Assembly: GCF_000374545.1 (NCBI RefSeq)
Contig: NZ_KB894588.1
Coordinates: 62,001-126,000, forward strand
DNA length: 64,000 nt
Reading direction: 5' to 3'
Origin: Anaeromusa acidaminophila DSM 3853
GTDB lineage: Bacteria; Bacillota; Negativicutes; Anaeromusales; Anaeromusaceae
The position numbers and the translations under genes were made by a program. Shown piece by piece: positions 1 through 6,876 of the stretch (position 1 is the stretch's first letter; every line of letters begins with the position of its first letter). The notes under the pieces were generated by a model that saw nothing but the letters and a program-made list of their open reading frames with translations, was not told where the DNA came from and ran no database searches.

Positions 1-233
1 GCGCTCTCAGTGATTTCGAATATGAGTTTCAGCGCGCACTTCTCATCAAGTGTGTTCGTCCTGAAATTGAAACTGTTTTTATGATGACATCTAGTGAATA
101 TTCCTTTGTCAGTTCTAGCGGCATCAAGGAATTAGCTCAATTTGGCGGAGATATTTCCAAACTAGTCCCCCCTATGCTATACGACGAAATCACCCAACGT
201 TGCCGGGAACTGGCTGCCCGGAAAACATCGTAA
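1..233 (+). CDS. coaD: Pantetheine-phosphate adenylyltransferase, C-terminal part
   Basis: This is the last 76 codons of CoaD, the enzyme that adenylylates 4'-phosphopantetheine to dephospho-CoA, the penultimate step of CoA synthesis in the cytoplasm. The frame starts at base 3 and ends with TAA at 231-233. Recognisable CoaD C-terminal motifs are the DFEYEFQRA helix, the PEIETVFMMTSSEYSFVSSS segment that forms the adenylate and active-site region, and the GGDISKLVPP tail. The gene is cut by the window start, so its 5' end cannot be judged. A ribosome site overlaps the stop codon and serves the next gene, so the two are probably one transcript. Confidence 0.93.
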   Translation, partial: ALSDFEYEFQRALLIKCVRPEIETVFMMTSSEYSFVSSSGIKELAQFGGDISKLVPPMLYDEITQRCRELAARKTS

Positions 234-246
234 GGAGGCATCTTTT

Positions 247-741
247 ATGACGATTGAAGAAATCTTTGATGAATTGGAAACATTGCTAATGGAATCATCC
301 CATGTTCCTTTTACTAACAAGCGCATTGTTGAAGAAGATGAATTAGTACGTCTTTTGGATTATTTGCGGGAACTTATCCCCCAAGAAGTAATGGAAGCGC
401 GCAAAGTATTAGCCGAGCGAACCCAAATTGTAGAGAACGCGCAGCGCGAGGCGCAGCGGGTAGTCGAACAGGCTAAAGTCTATGGCGCCAAAATGACGGA
501 CGATAACGTCATTGCCAAGCAAGCCCAAGAACAAGCACAGCAAATTATGCAACAAGCGCAAGAACAAGCTCGGGACCTTACTCGCCAATCCCAGGAACAA
601 GCCCGTCAACTCCAGCAGGATTCCACTACCTATGCGGACGAAGTATTTCGTCATCTTTCGGGAAATCTGGAAAAAGCGCTGGAAGTTGTCCGCCAAGGTC
701 ATGCCGAACTGCACCGCAGCCTGCGCGACAAGCAGGAATAA
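247..741 (+). CDS. Coiled-coil protein linked to coaD
   Basis: A 164-residue, Gln/Ala/Glu-rich protein. Residues 45-130 form a long predicted coiled coil with short repeats of the QAQEQA type, like the stalk subunit b of F-type ATPases. There is no signal peptide or membrane segment, so it is probably cytosolic. The start is set by an AAGGAGG site at 232-238, just after the coaD stop. Similar proteins often follow coaD in Firmicutes and are named only as ATPase-like or hypothetical. I do not know the function; resemblance to subunit b probably reflects coiled-coil composition. An intrinsic terminator follows at once, so this closes the coaD operon. Confidence 0.75.
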   Translation: MTIEEIFDELETLLMESSHVPFTNKRIVEEDELVRLLDYLRELIPQEVMEARKVLAERTQIVENAQREAQRVVEQAKVYGAKMTDDNVIAKQAQEQAQQIMQQAQEQARDLTRQSQEQARQLQQDSTTYADEVFRHLSGNLEKALEVVRQGHAELHRSLRDKQE

Positions 742-769
742 GTACATCTTCTTCCTATCGTCTGAATCA

Positions 770-797
770 CCCGGGAGCCATCTCCCGGGTTTTCTTT
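770..797 (+). terminator. Intrinsic terminator after the coaD operon
   Basis: An 8-bp perfect stem, CCCGGGAG with CTCCCGGG around a CCAT loop, followed by TTTTCTTT. Confidence 0.9.
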
Positions 798-843
798 GTA
801 CACAATTATCTATTTCCAAAAAGAACAGGAGTCATTGTCATCC

Positions 844-2448
844 ATGAATAGACAGGTTTTTCGTTGGCTTCCTTTTACCGTCGCCTTGCTTGTTTTTCTC
901 TTAGTTATTCCTGCAACAGGAATAACTCCGCCGCCGATATCCCATCCCGCTCCGGCCAACAAATCATCCCTTCGCATTCTGCTGCTCCCCCTCGACAGCC
1001 GGCCTCCTTGTACGGATTTTGTTGTCGAATTAGCGCAACTAGCAGGCATGCAAGTCATCTTGCCTCCCATGGAGCTGCTTGATCATTATCGTCGTCCGGC
1101 AGACCCGGGGAAATTGGCAGCCTGGGTAGCCGCTATATTGAAGGAAGAAAAGCCGGATGCGGTTATTCTTTCTACCGATATGCTGGTTCATGGCAGCCTT
1201 CTGGCCTCCCGGCAGCGCATCGGCAAAAAAGAGCAAGAACAGCAACTGCTTCACTGGCTGACGCAATGGCACAAAGAATATCCAGACATACCGCTATACG
1301 CCTTCAGCATCATTCCCAGACTGCTATTAGCTGATGACAGTCCGTTTCAGATCTACCAATATCACCTGAAAAAATATTCCGTTTGGGCTGATGAAGTCGG
1401 CTGGTTTGACAATCCCGACGACGTACAGACGCTTCTGGCTATGGAAAAGAGACTGCCAGAGGAATTAAAATCAGAATACGCCGCTCTCTACGAACAGAAT
1501 TTAGCCTTCAATCGCTCGCTCATTGATTTGGCCGCTTCCGGAACCTTACAAATGCTAATTTTGGGCCAAGATGACGGCTTCCCTTTTGGTCTTCCCAACC
1601 AAGAAAAAGAACAATTAGCGCAGTACGCCGCACAGAAGAAAACTCATTCCGTCGAAGTTACACGCGGCACCGACGAAGTGGCTCTCTCTCTTTTGGGCAA
1701 AATCATTTCCCAGCAGCGTCCGCAAGCCGCCACGGCAGAAATCCGTTATTCTCGTCCAGACGTACCAGGCATGATCATGCCGTATATGCCTCATTCGATT
1801 GCCTCAACCGCTAAAGAAAAACTGGTTCTTAGCGGCGTCCTCCCCGCTACGGAGGGCCAAGCGGATTTCATTCTCTATATTCATGCCGGACGCAAAGGCG
1901 ACTCTCCTTGGAAACAACTAACACCAGCCAGGGAAATAGCCAAGCTACTGCAAGAAGGCAAGTCTGTCGCGCTAGTCGACCTTAGTGAAGATTTTTCCTC
2001 GCTAAATACAATCTATCCTTGGCTGGTACTGCTGGATGTTCCCGTAAACCAATTAACCGCTTATGCCGGTTGGAATACTACTAGCAACTCTTTAGGAACG
2101 ATTGTGACGCACGCCCTGGCCGTATTGCAGGGCCAAGCCTCTACGACAAAAAAAGCTTCTTTTCTGGGCGAACGTTTCCTCGATGACTGGTATTATCAAA
2201 AAACCATTCAAAGCCGCTTAAATCGCTGGCTACTCGCCAAACGTCAAGATCCTTATTCCCTAAAGCAAAACTACGCGGAAGCCAATTTTCGCCTGCAACG
2301 CCATTTGCAAAGCAGCGTTGTGCATCTGGGTCGTTACGACTTTCCCTCCTCCTCAGGCGCTACATTACCGTTGCGCAGATATGACGCCACTGCTAAAACG
2401 CCCTGGGAACGGACCTTTGAAGCTTCAATCGAGCTAAAAGTCCAGTAA
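844..2448 (+). CDS. DUF4127 family protein, exported or membrane-anchored
   Basis: About 534 residues. The N-terminus MNRQVFRWLPFT followed by a hydrophobic stretch is a signal peptide or anchor. The body starts ILLLPLDSRPPCTDFV, the hallmark opening of the DUF4127 family, and contains the STDMLVHGSLLASR and LGQDDGFPFGLPN segments typical of it. Enzymatic role is unknown for the family. I choose ATG 844 over an upstream in-frame ATG at 796 because AGGAG at 827-831 and the signal peptide both fit it. The gene is monocistronic, with terminators on both sides. Confidence 0.8.
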   Translation: MNRQVFRWLPFTVALLVFLLVIPATGITPPPISHPAPANKSSLRILLLPLDSRPPCTDFVVELAQLAGMQVILPPMELLDHYRRPADPGKLAAWVAAILKEEKPDAVILSTDMLVHGSLLASRQRIGKKEQEQQLLHWLTQWHKEYPDIPLYAFSIIPRLLLADDSPFQIYQYHLKKYSVWADEVGWFDNPDDVQTLLAMEKRLPEELKSEYAALYEQNLAFNRSLIDLAASGTLQMLILGQDDGFPFGLPNQEKEQLAQYAAQKKTHSVEVTRGTDEVALSLLGKIISQQRPQAATAEIRYSRPDVPGMIMPYMPHSIASTAKEKLVLSGVLPATEGQADFILYIHAGRKGDSPWKQLTPAREIAKLLQEGKSVALVDLSEDFSSLNTIYPWLVLLDVPVNQLTAYAGWNTTSNSLGTIVTHALAVLQGQASTTKKASFLGERFLDDWYYQKTIQSRLNRWLLAKRQDPYSLKQNYAEANFRLQRHLQSSVVHLGRYDFPSSSGATLPLRRYDATAKTPWERTFEASIELKVQ

Positions 2449-2469
2449 AGGGCTTAAAAAAACCCTTTT
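2447..2469 (+). terminator. Weak hairpin at the end of the DUF4127 gene
   Basis: AAAGGG pairs with CCCTTT across an A-rich loop, with a short T tract. The stem is only five or six pairs, so this may be secondary to the stronger hairpin at 2523-2568. Confidence 0.35.
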
Positions 2470-2522
2470 CGCGTCTTTCGTGTATTTCGCGGTTCGTTTT
2501 ATAAATTCTGGTGTATTAAAGA

Positions 2523-2568
2523 AAAGAGCTATGGAAAACTTGCAAGCAAGCCTTCCATAGCTCTTTTT
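2523..2568. terminator. Bidirectional intrinsic terminator
   Basis: A 14-bp stem (AAAGAGCTATGGAA with TTCCATAGCTCTTT) with T runs on both strands. It lies between the convergent DUF4127 gene and the NlpC/P60 gene and can end both transcripts. Confidence 0.9.
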
Positions 2569-2575
2569 CTGTTTT

Positions 2576-3259
2576 TTACCAAACTCGCCGAGCTCCTAAA
2601 TAACGTTCTTGATAGTACGATTTGCCTAAGGGCGTAATCGTCACTTCGCCTGCCGCTGAACTGGCATGGATAAAACGGCCTCCGCCAAGATAAATTCCCA
2701 CATGAGAAGCGCCCGGTTCATAAGTAGTAAAGAAAACCAAATCTCCAGGCAAAAGATTATCTCCTGAAATCGCCCGACCCACTTCAAACTGTCCATCGCT
2801 CATACGCGGTAAGGAAATACCGAACTGGCCATATATGTAATAGATAAAACCAGAACAATCAAAACCGCCTGGACTGCTTCCTCCCCATACATAGGGAGTA
2901 CCCATGTATTGTTGAGCCATTTGTACAATTTGCGCGCCTCTACGTCCAAAGCCGCGACTTACTTCAACTGCAGCCTGCCGTTGCTGTAACGCGTATAAAG
3001 TACCAGCTCCTACAACTCCGTCCGCATCAAGGCCTCTACTTAGCTGAAATTGAATCACCGCTTGGCGGGTCTCCTCACCGAAAACTCCGTCCGCTTCCCC
3101 TACCTCATACCCCAAGTCTTCCAGCCTTTCTTGAATCCACTGTACCTGCTCGCCGCGATCTCCTTGACGCAAGGAAGCCGCTTCCGCATTAGAAAAAAAG
3201 AAGAGAGAAAACAAAAGGAAACCAAAGCATAACCATGTTATTTTGTTACAATACTTCAT
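2576..3259 (-). CDS. Secreted NlpC/P60 peptidoglycan hydrolase with peptidoglycan-binding domain
   Basis: 227 residues. Residues 1-27 are a signal peptide ending in SNAEA. Residues about 29-92 are a PG_binding_1 domain (LRQGDRGEQVQWIQERL, then DGVFGEETRQAV). Residues about 105-227 are an NlpC/P60 domain with the catalytic Cys in GFDCSGF, a His in SHVGIYLG and a third polar residue in FIHAS. The family cleaves peptide stems, usually D-Glu/meso-DAP bonds, in the wall. The start has an odd spacing: AAAGGAG lies about 15 bases upstream of the ATG. The gene stands alone. Confidence 0.92.
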   Translation of the reverse strand: MKYCNKITWLCFGFLLFSLFFFSNAEAASLRQGDRGEQVQWIQERLEDLGYEVGEADGVFGEETRQAVIQFQLSRGLDADGVVGAGTLYALQQRQAAVEVSRGFGRRGAQIVQMAQQYMGTPYVWGGSSPGGFDCSGFIYYIYGQFGISLPRMSDGQFEVGRAISGDNLLPGDLVFFTTYEPGASHVGIYLGGGRFIHASSAAGEVTITPLGKSYYQERYLGARRVW

Positions 3260-3581
3260 CTATTTTACGTCGAACTCCTTTATGTAAAAATCTCGCCTTA
3301 GTAGGCTCATATTAGATTCAACGTCCACCCCAAGATCCCTTTCTCCAAAAGTCCTTTCTCTGAGTCCCGGATTTATATTTTTACAATCAGGCAAATTTGT
3401 CAAGTCCTGTTTTTTAAAAAGCACAAAAACCGGATGCCACCATCGCTCCCCTATCTCCTAGGGGTTCTCTTAAATCTTTCTATAACTTGAAACTGCTGTT
3501 GCAAACAACCTAATGTATTGCTAACGCCTATTACCAAAGACCCAATGCACTCTGTTTCAGATGCTCTTATTAATTATTTAG
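3260..3581. other. Intergenic region upstream of the NlpC/P60 gene
   Basis: No gene is visible. On the minus strand a TTGACA box near 3402-3407 (read as TGTCAA on +) could be a promoter for the hydrolase, with an A/T-rich -10 about 17-18 bases on. That would leave a leader of roughly 110 bases, for which I see no known riboswitch. Confidence 0.35.
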
Positions 3582-3610
3582 TTGATAATAATTATCATTT
3601 GTGCTATGCT
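3582..3610 (+). promoter_or_regulatory. Promoter overlapped by a Fur box
   Basis: A -35 TTGATA (3582-3587) and an extended -10 TGCTATGCT (-10 hexamer 3605-3610) are 17 bp apart. A perfect 7-1-7 inverted repeat, TGATAATAATTATCA at 3583-3597, covers the -35 and part of the spacer. This matches the Bacillus-type Fur box, so the promoter should be shut by iron-loaded Fur. Confidence 0.75.
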
Positions 3611-3635
3611 ATAAAAAGATTGGGAGGTGTCGTAT

Positions 3636-3782
3636 ATGTGTGAAATTGGAGTTTCGACATTAGAAGAAGCCTTGGCTAGAGCCGAAGAACTCTTTCAAAA
3701 AAAAGGCCAATGCAAAATCAAAACCAAAGTACATGCAAACAAAGAAACTGGCGAACACTTTGTTTGCTATAATGTTTATTAA
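3636..3782 (+). CDS. Small 48-residue protein under a Fur-type promoter
   Basis: A 48-codon frame from ATG 3636 to TAA 3780-3782, with GGGAGGTG at 3622-3629. The product is a charged, probably soluble peptide: an amphipathic helix (TLEEALARAEELFQKKG) then a strand-rich tail KIKTKVHANKETGEHFVCYN. Cysteines at residues 2, 27 and 45 could bind iron or be redox-active. There is no signal peptide. The gene lies alone between the Fur-controlled promoter and the tRNA-Pro region. Family not recognised; a role in iron limitation is inferred from the promoter only. Confidence 0.65.
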   Translation: MCEIGVSTLEEALARAEELFQKKGQCKIKTKVHANKETGEHFVCYNVY

Positions 3783-3844
3783 TATCTATGCTTATGAAAG
3801 AAGTTAAAAGTTAGAAAAAGCACCAGAAAAGCAACAGTGATTAA

Positions 3845-3879
3845 AAGCAAAAAGAGTCTTGCCAATTAGCAAGACTCTT
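3845..3879 (-). terminator. Terminator of the tRNA-Pro transcript
   Basis: An 11-bp stem (AAGAGTCTTGC with GCAAGACTCTT, 3852-3879), followed on the minus strand by a run of five T. It lies just downstream of the tRNA 3' end. Confidence 0.85.
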
Positions 3880-3897
3880 GATTACGTTGAATTTTAA

Positions 3898-3974
3898 TGG
3901 TCGGGGCGACAGGATTCGAACCTGCGGCCTCTTAGTCCCGAACCAAGCGCGCTACCAAACTGCGCCACGCCCCG
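3898..3974 (-). tRNA. tRNA-Pro (anticodon CGG)
   Basis: The cloverleaf folds on the minus strand. The acceptor CGGGGCG pairs with CGCCCCG, followed by discriminator A and an encoded CCA. The D arm contains GCGCAGTTTGGTAGCGC. The anticodon stem CTTGG/CTAAG holds the loop TTCGGGA, so the anticodon is CGG. The T arm is GCAGG-TTCGAAT-CCTGT. It is a single-gene transcript with its own promoter and terminator. Confidence 0.95.
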
Positions 3975-3988
3975 ACATCACGTTATGT

Positions 3989-4017
3989 ATTATATGTTAC
4001 CCAAGCCTCTTTGTCAA
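3989..4017 (-). promoter_or_regulatory. Consensus promoter of tRNA-Pro
   Basis: On the minus strand TTGACA (4012-4017) and TATAAT (3989-3994) are 17 bp apart, a perfect sigma-A match typical of stable RNA genes. Confidence 0.9.
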
Positions 4018-4114
4018 TAGTCTAGAATAAAGCACTTCAGATTATTGCGCTACAGGTATTTTTCAATCTAATGTCGAATTAAAATTTAGCTATATAGTAA
4101 AGGAGGCGTTTCTT

Positions 4115-4528
4115 TTGGAAAATGAAAAAACCAAGGCCCCGAGCTTTATCGCCAATCGCATTGACGTAAAAGCCGTCACCATTAATTGTGCCGCTATGTC
4201 CTTAAACACGCTAAAGGAAGAGGATACCTCAGGCGAACTCGAAGATACAAACATTATGCTTTTAACAAATTTCGGCACTATCGAAGGCGAAATTGTCCTT
4301 GATAATAACAATTTTTTTAGCGACTGCAATGAACTGCGAAACACCCTTTTAGCCAATGCGCCGCAAAAAGACGGTATTATTATCAATAATTCCAGCAGCA
4401 TTATTTTAAAAAATGCCAAAATCATCCCCTACGCCAACCCTTCTTATAGTATCCAACTTCAAGACTTCAGCATTTTTTCCGATCAAATCGTCGGTTTTAC
4501 ATATGGTAAAAAAGAAATAAAAGAATGA
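4115..4528 (+). CDS. Hypothetical protein, 137 residues
   Basis: Starts at a TTG (4115) with AGGAGG at 4101-4106, eight bases upstream. The protein is soluble, without signal peptide or membrane segment, and looks strand-rich, with hydrophobic/polar alternation (TNIMLLTNFGTIEGEIVL and DGIIINNSSSIILKNAKII). It ends 16 bases before zwf, so co-transcription with zwf-pgl is likely. I do not recognise the family. Confidence 0.7.
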   Translation: MENEKTKAPSFIANRIDVKAVTINCAAMSLNTLKEEDTSGELEDTNIMLLTNFGTIEGEIVLDNNNFFSDCNELRNTLLANAPQKDGIIINNSSSIILKNAKIIPYANPSYSIQLQDFSIFSDQIVGFTYGKKEIKE

Positions 4529-4544
4529 GATAGGGGTAATTAAT

Positions 4545-6101
4545 ATGTCTGCATCTCCTGCTATTTTTCTTTGCGAACCATTCACCAAGTCTTGTGGAGA
4601 ACTGCAGCCGGAACCCTGCGGCTTAGTTATTTTCGGAGCTTCCGGCGATTTGACGCGCCGGAAGCTTCTTCCCTCTTTATGGCGTCTCTACCAGCGTCGA
4701 CGTCTTCCGGCCCGCTTCTATATTCTCGGCTGCGCTCGCAGCGCCTATACGCCGGAAGAGTTCCGCCTAAGCCTGCAAAAAGAATTTCCTACGGACTCAA
4801 TAAATGCCGCTGAGTTCACTGCCTTCTTCAATCATATTGATTATCTGGCTGGCGACTATAACAGCCCTGTATTTTATGAAGAATTGAAGGACAAGTTGAA
4901 ACATCTGGATGAATATCATCAGCTAAAAGGAAATCATCTTTTCTATCTGGCAACGCCCCCAAACCTAACAGAAGATATTGTGTCCGGTTTAGGCAACTGC
5001 GGTCTTGCAGCACAGCACACCTCTTCTTTACCGCTGCGTTGGTCGCGCCTAATTGTAGAAAAGCCTTTTGGAACTTCCCTGTCTACAGCGCTAGCGCTCA
5101 ACCACATCCTATATCAACATTGGACCGAAGATCAAATTTACCGCATCGACCACTATTTAGGTAAAGAAACCGTACAAAACATTTTAGTGACCCGTTTTGC
5201 CAACCTATTTTTCGCGCCTCTCTGGAATCAGCAATATATTGAGCACGTTCAAATCACTGTTTCTGAAGATCTGGGCGTAGAAAAAAGAGCCGGTTATTAT
5301 GAGCAAGCCGGCGCCTTGCGTGACATGTTTCAAAATCACATGCTGCAGCTTTTAGCGATGGTCGCAATGGAACCGCCAGCTATCTTCAACGCGGATCGCT
5401 ATCGAGACGAAAAAGTTAAGGTTCTGCGCGCCATCCGTTCTTTAACAGAAGAAGACATTGCCACATCTGTCGTTCGCGGCCAATATACAGTTTCCGAGAA
5501 AGCTCTCGGTTATAAAGAGGAAGCAGGGGTCGCTGCAAATTCTTCAACCGAAACGTTTGTCGCTCTTAAATTGTACGTTGATAATTGGCGTTGGGCCGGC
5601 GTCCCCTTTTATTTGCGTTCAGGAAAGCGTCTAGCCGCTCGCTGCACAGAAATAGCTATTACCTTTAAAGAAGTCCCGCACAGCATTTTCTCCCCCCTTA
5701 CGCCTCAAGATTTGACGCAAAACACCTTGGTCTTCACCATACAACCAGAAGAAGGCATTCATGTGAACCTTCAGGCGAAACGCCCTGGACCCAAGCTTTG
5801 CATGAGCCAGTTAAAGCTCCATGTACGCTATCATGAGCTCGACCATCAACAAGACAGTATGGATGCTTACGAACGCCTTTTGCTCGACGCCATCTGCGGT
5901 GATCAGACCTTGTTCGTACGCAATGATGACATCGAAGCAGCTTGGTCCGTTTTCCAGCCAGTTCTTGATTGCTGGCGAGAAAAGCCGCACCACTCCCCCC
6001 TGCATGAGTATCCCTGCGGAAGCCAAGGACCTATGCCGGCGTCTTCCTTGTTTCCTTCCGGTCATGCTGGCTGGAGGAATATTCCAGGAGGTTCTTCATG
6101 A
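4545..6101 (+). CDS. zwf: Glucose-6-phosphate 1-dehydrogenase
   Basis: 518 residues, the usual G6PDH length. It oxidises glucose-6-phosphate to 6-phosphogluconolactone with NADP+ or NAD+, the entry to the oxidative pentose phosphate pathway. The N-terminal Rossmann motif GASGDLTRRK lies at residues 31-40. The active-site signature RIDHYLGKE lies at 200-208, with the substrate-binding lysine and histidine. The conserved LRSGKRL segment follows near 350. The stop overlaps the pgl start by ATGA, so the next pathway step is translationally coupled. No gnd is visible in the window. Confidence 0.96.
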   Translation: MSASPAIFLCEPFTKSCGELQPEPCGLVIFGASGDLTRRKLLPSLWRLYQRRRLPARFYILGCARSAYTPEEFRLSLQKEFPTDSINAAEFTAFFNHIDYLAGDYNSPVFYEELKDKLKHLDEYHQLKGNHLFYLATPPNLTEDIVSGLGNCGLAAQHTSSLPLRWSRLIVEKPFGTSLSTALALNHILYQHWTEDQIYRIDHYLGKETVQNILVTRFANLFFAPLWNQQYIEHVQITVSEDLGVEKRAGYYEQAGALRDMFQNHMLQLLAMVAMEPPAIFNADRYRDEKVKVLRAIRSLTEEDIATSVVRGQYTVSEKALGYKEEAGVAANSSTETFVALKLYVDNWRWAGVPFYLRSGKRLAARCTEIAITFKEVPHSIFSPLTPQDLTQNTLVFTIQPEEGIHVNLQAKRPGPKLCMSQLKLHVRYHELDHQQDSMDAYERLLLDAICGDQTLFVRNDDIEAAWSVFQPVLDCWREKPHHSPLHEYPCGSQGPMPASSLFPSGHAGWRNIPGGSS

Positions 6102-6802
6102 GGTGGCACTGCATTCCAGAGGCATCGCTATTATTTCAAGAAGCGGTTCTGCAATTGGAAACAACAATTCGTCACTTATTGCAAAAAGAAAACCGCCCTC
6201 TCACCTTATTCTTATCGGGCGGTTCTACGCCGTTATCTCTTTATCAGCAATGGCTGGCGTCTTCACAGCTTTCACCCGAAGAATGGGAACAAATTCATTT
6301 TTTCTGGGGTGATGAAAGAATGGTGCCGTCCCAAGATCCTCGCAGCAACGCCGGTTCAGCCGCGCGCGTTTTTCTTGCTCCCCTTGGGATCTCCCCCCAG
6401 AACATTCATTACTATCCCGCCACAGGATCCGCCGCTAACCGCGCCAAGCGGCATGAAACATATCTTCGTTGCTTTTTAAACCGCCTAGCTAGCAAGGGGC
6501 CGGATATTTTACTTCTCGGCATGGGCGCTGACGGTCACACTGCGTCTTTATTTCCCTACAGCCGCTCACTACGCACGCAACGCTGGTGTGTCGATGCGCC
6601 ATCCCCCATTGACGCCACACGACGTTTAACCTTGACCTTGCCTTTTTTAAACCGCAGCAGCTATATCTTTCTTTTGGCTACAGGTTCCGCCAAACACCAA
6701 CTGCTGCGAAACTGGCCCCAACGTCCTCTGCCGTCTGCAGCCGTACCGGCGTACTCTTTGCGGCAGCAGAATTTGCATATCTTTTGCGATTTACCATCTT
6801 AA
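6098..6802 (+). CDS. pgl: 6-Phosphogluconolactonase (DevB/SOL type)
   Basis: 234 residues. It hydrolyses 6-phosphogluconolactone made by the upstream zwf product. Family motifs are LFLSGGSTPLSLY near 42, FFWGDERMVP near 70 and the ILLLGMGADGHTASLFP block near 145. The start ATG overlaps the zwf stop (ATGA at 6098-6101). A strong terminator follows, so zwf and pgl, perhaps with the 4115 gene, form one transcript. Confidence 0.94.
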   Translation: MRWHCIPEASLLFQEAVLQLETTIRHLLQKENRPLTLFLSGGSTPLSLYQQWLASSQLSPEEWEQIHFFWGDERMVPSQDPRSNAGSAARVFLAPLGISPQNIHYYPATGSAANRAKRHETYLRCFLNRLASKGPDILLLGMGADGHTASLFPYSRSLRTQRWCVDAPSPIDATRRLTLTLPFLNRSSYIFLLATGSAKHQLLRNWPQRPLPSAAVPAYSLRQQNLHIFCDLPS

Positions 6803-6821
6803 CTACGGAACGCGAGCGAGT

Positions 6822-6873
6822 AAAGCAAGACAAGCCCGAAGCGTATTAATACGCTTCGGGCTTGTCTTGCTTT
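6822..6873. terminator. Bidirectional terminator, perfect 52-bp palindrome
   Basis: A perfect dyad of 26-bp arms centred at 6847/6848 (GCGTATTAATACGC at the centre), with T/A runs at the outer ends. It separates the convergent pgl and EF-G-like genes. Confidence 0.92.
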
Positions 6874-6876
6874 GGC

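Noticed and set aside
3260-3420. Possible c-di-AMP riboswitch before the NlpC/P60 gene
   Set aside because: Such riboswitches often control NlpC/P60 genes, but the diagnostic blocks (GAATCCGTCAGCTAACC and GGGGTGAATC) are absent; only GGGATCTTGGGGTGG loosely resembles it.
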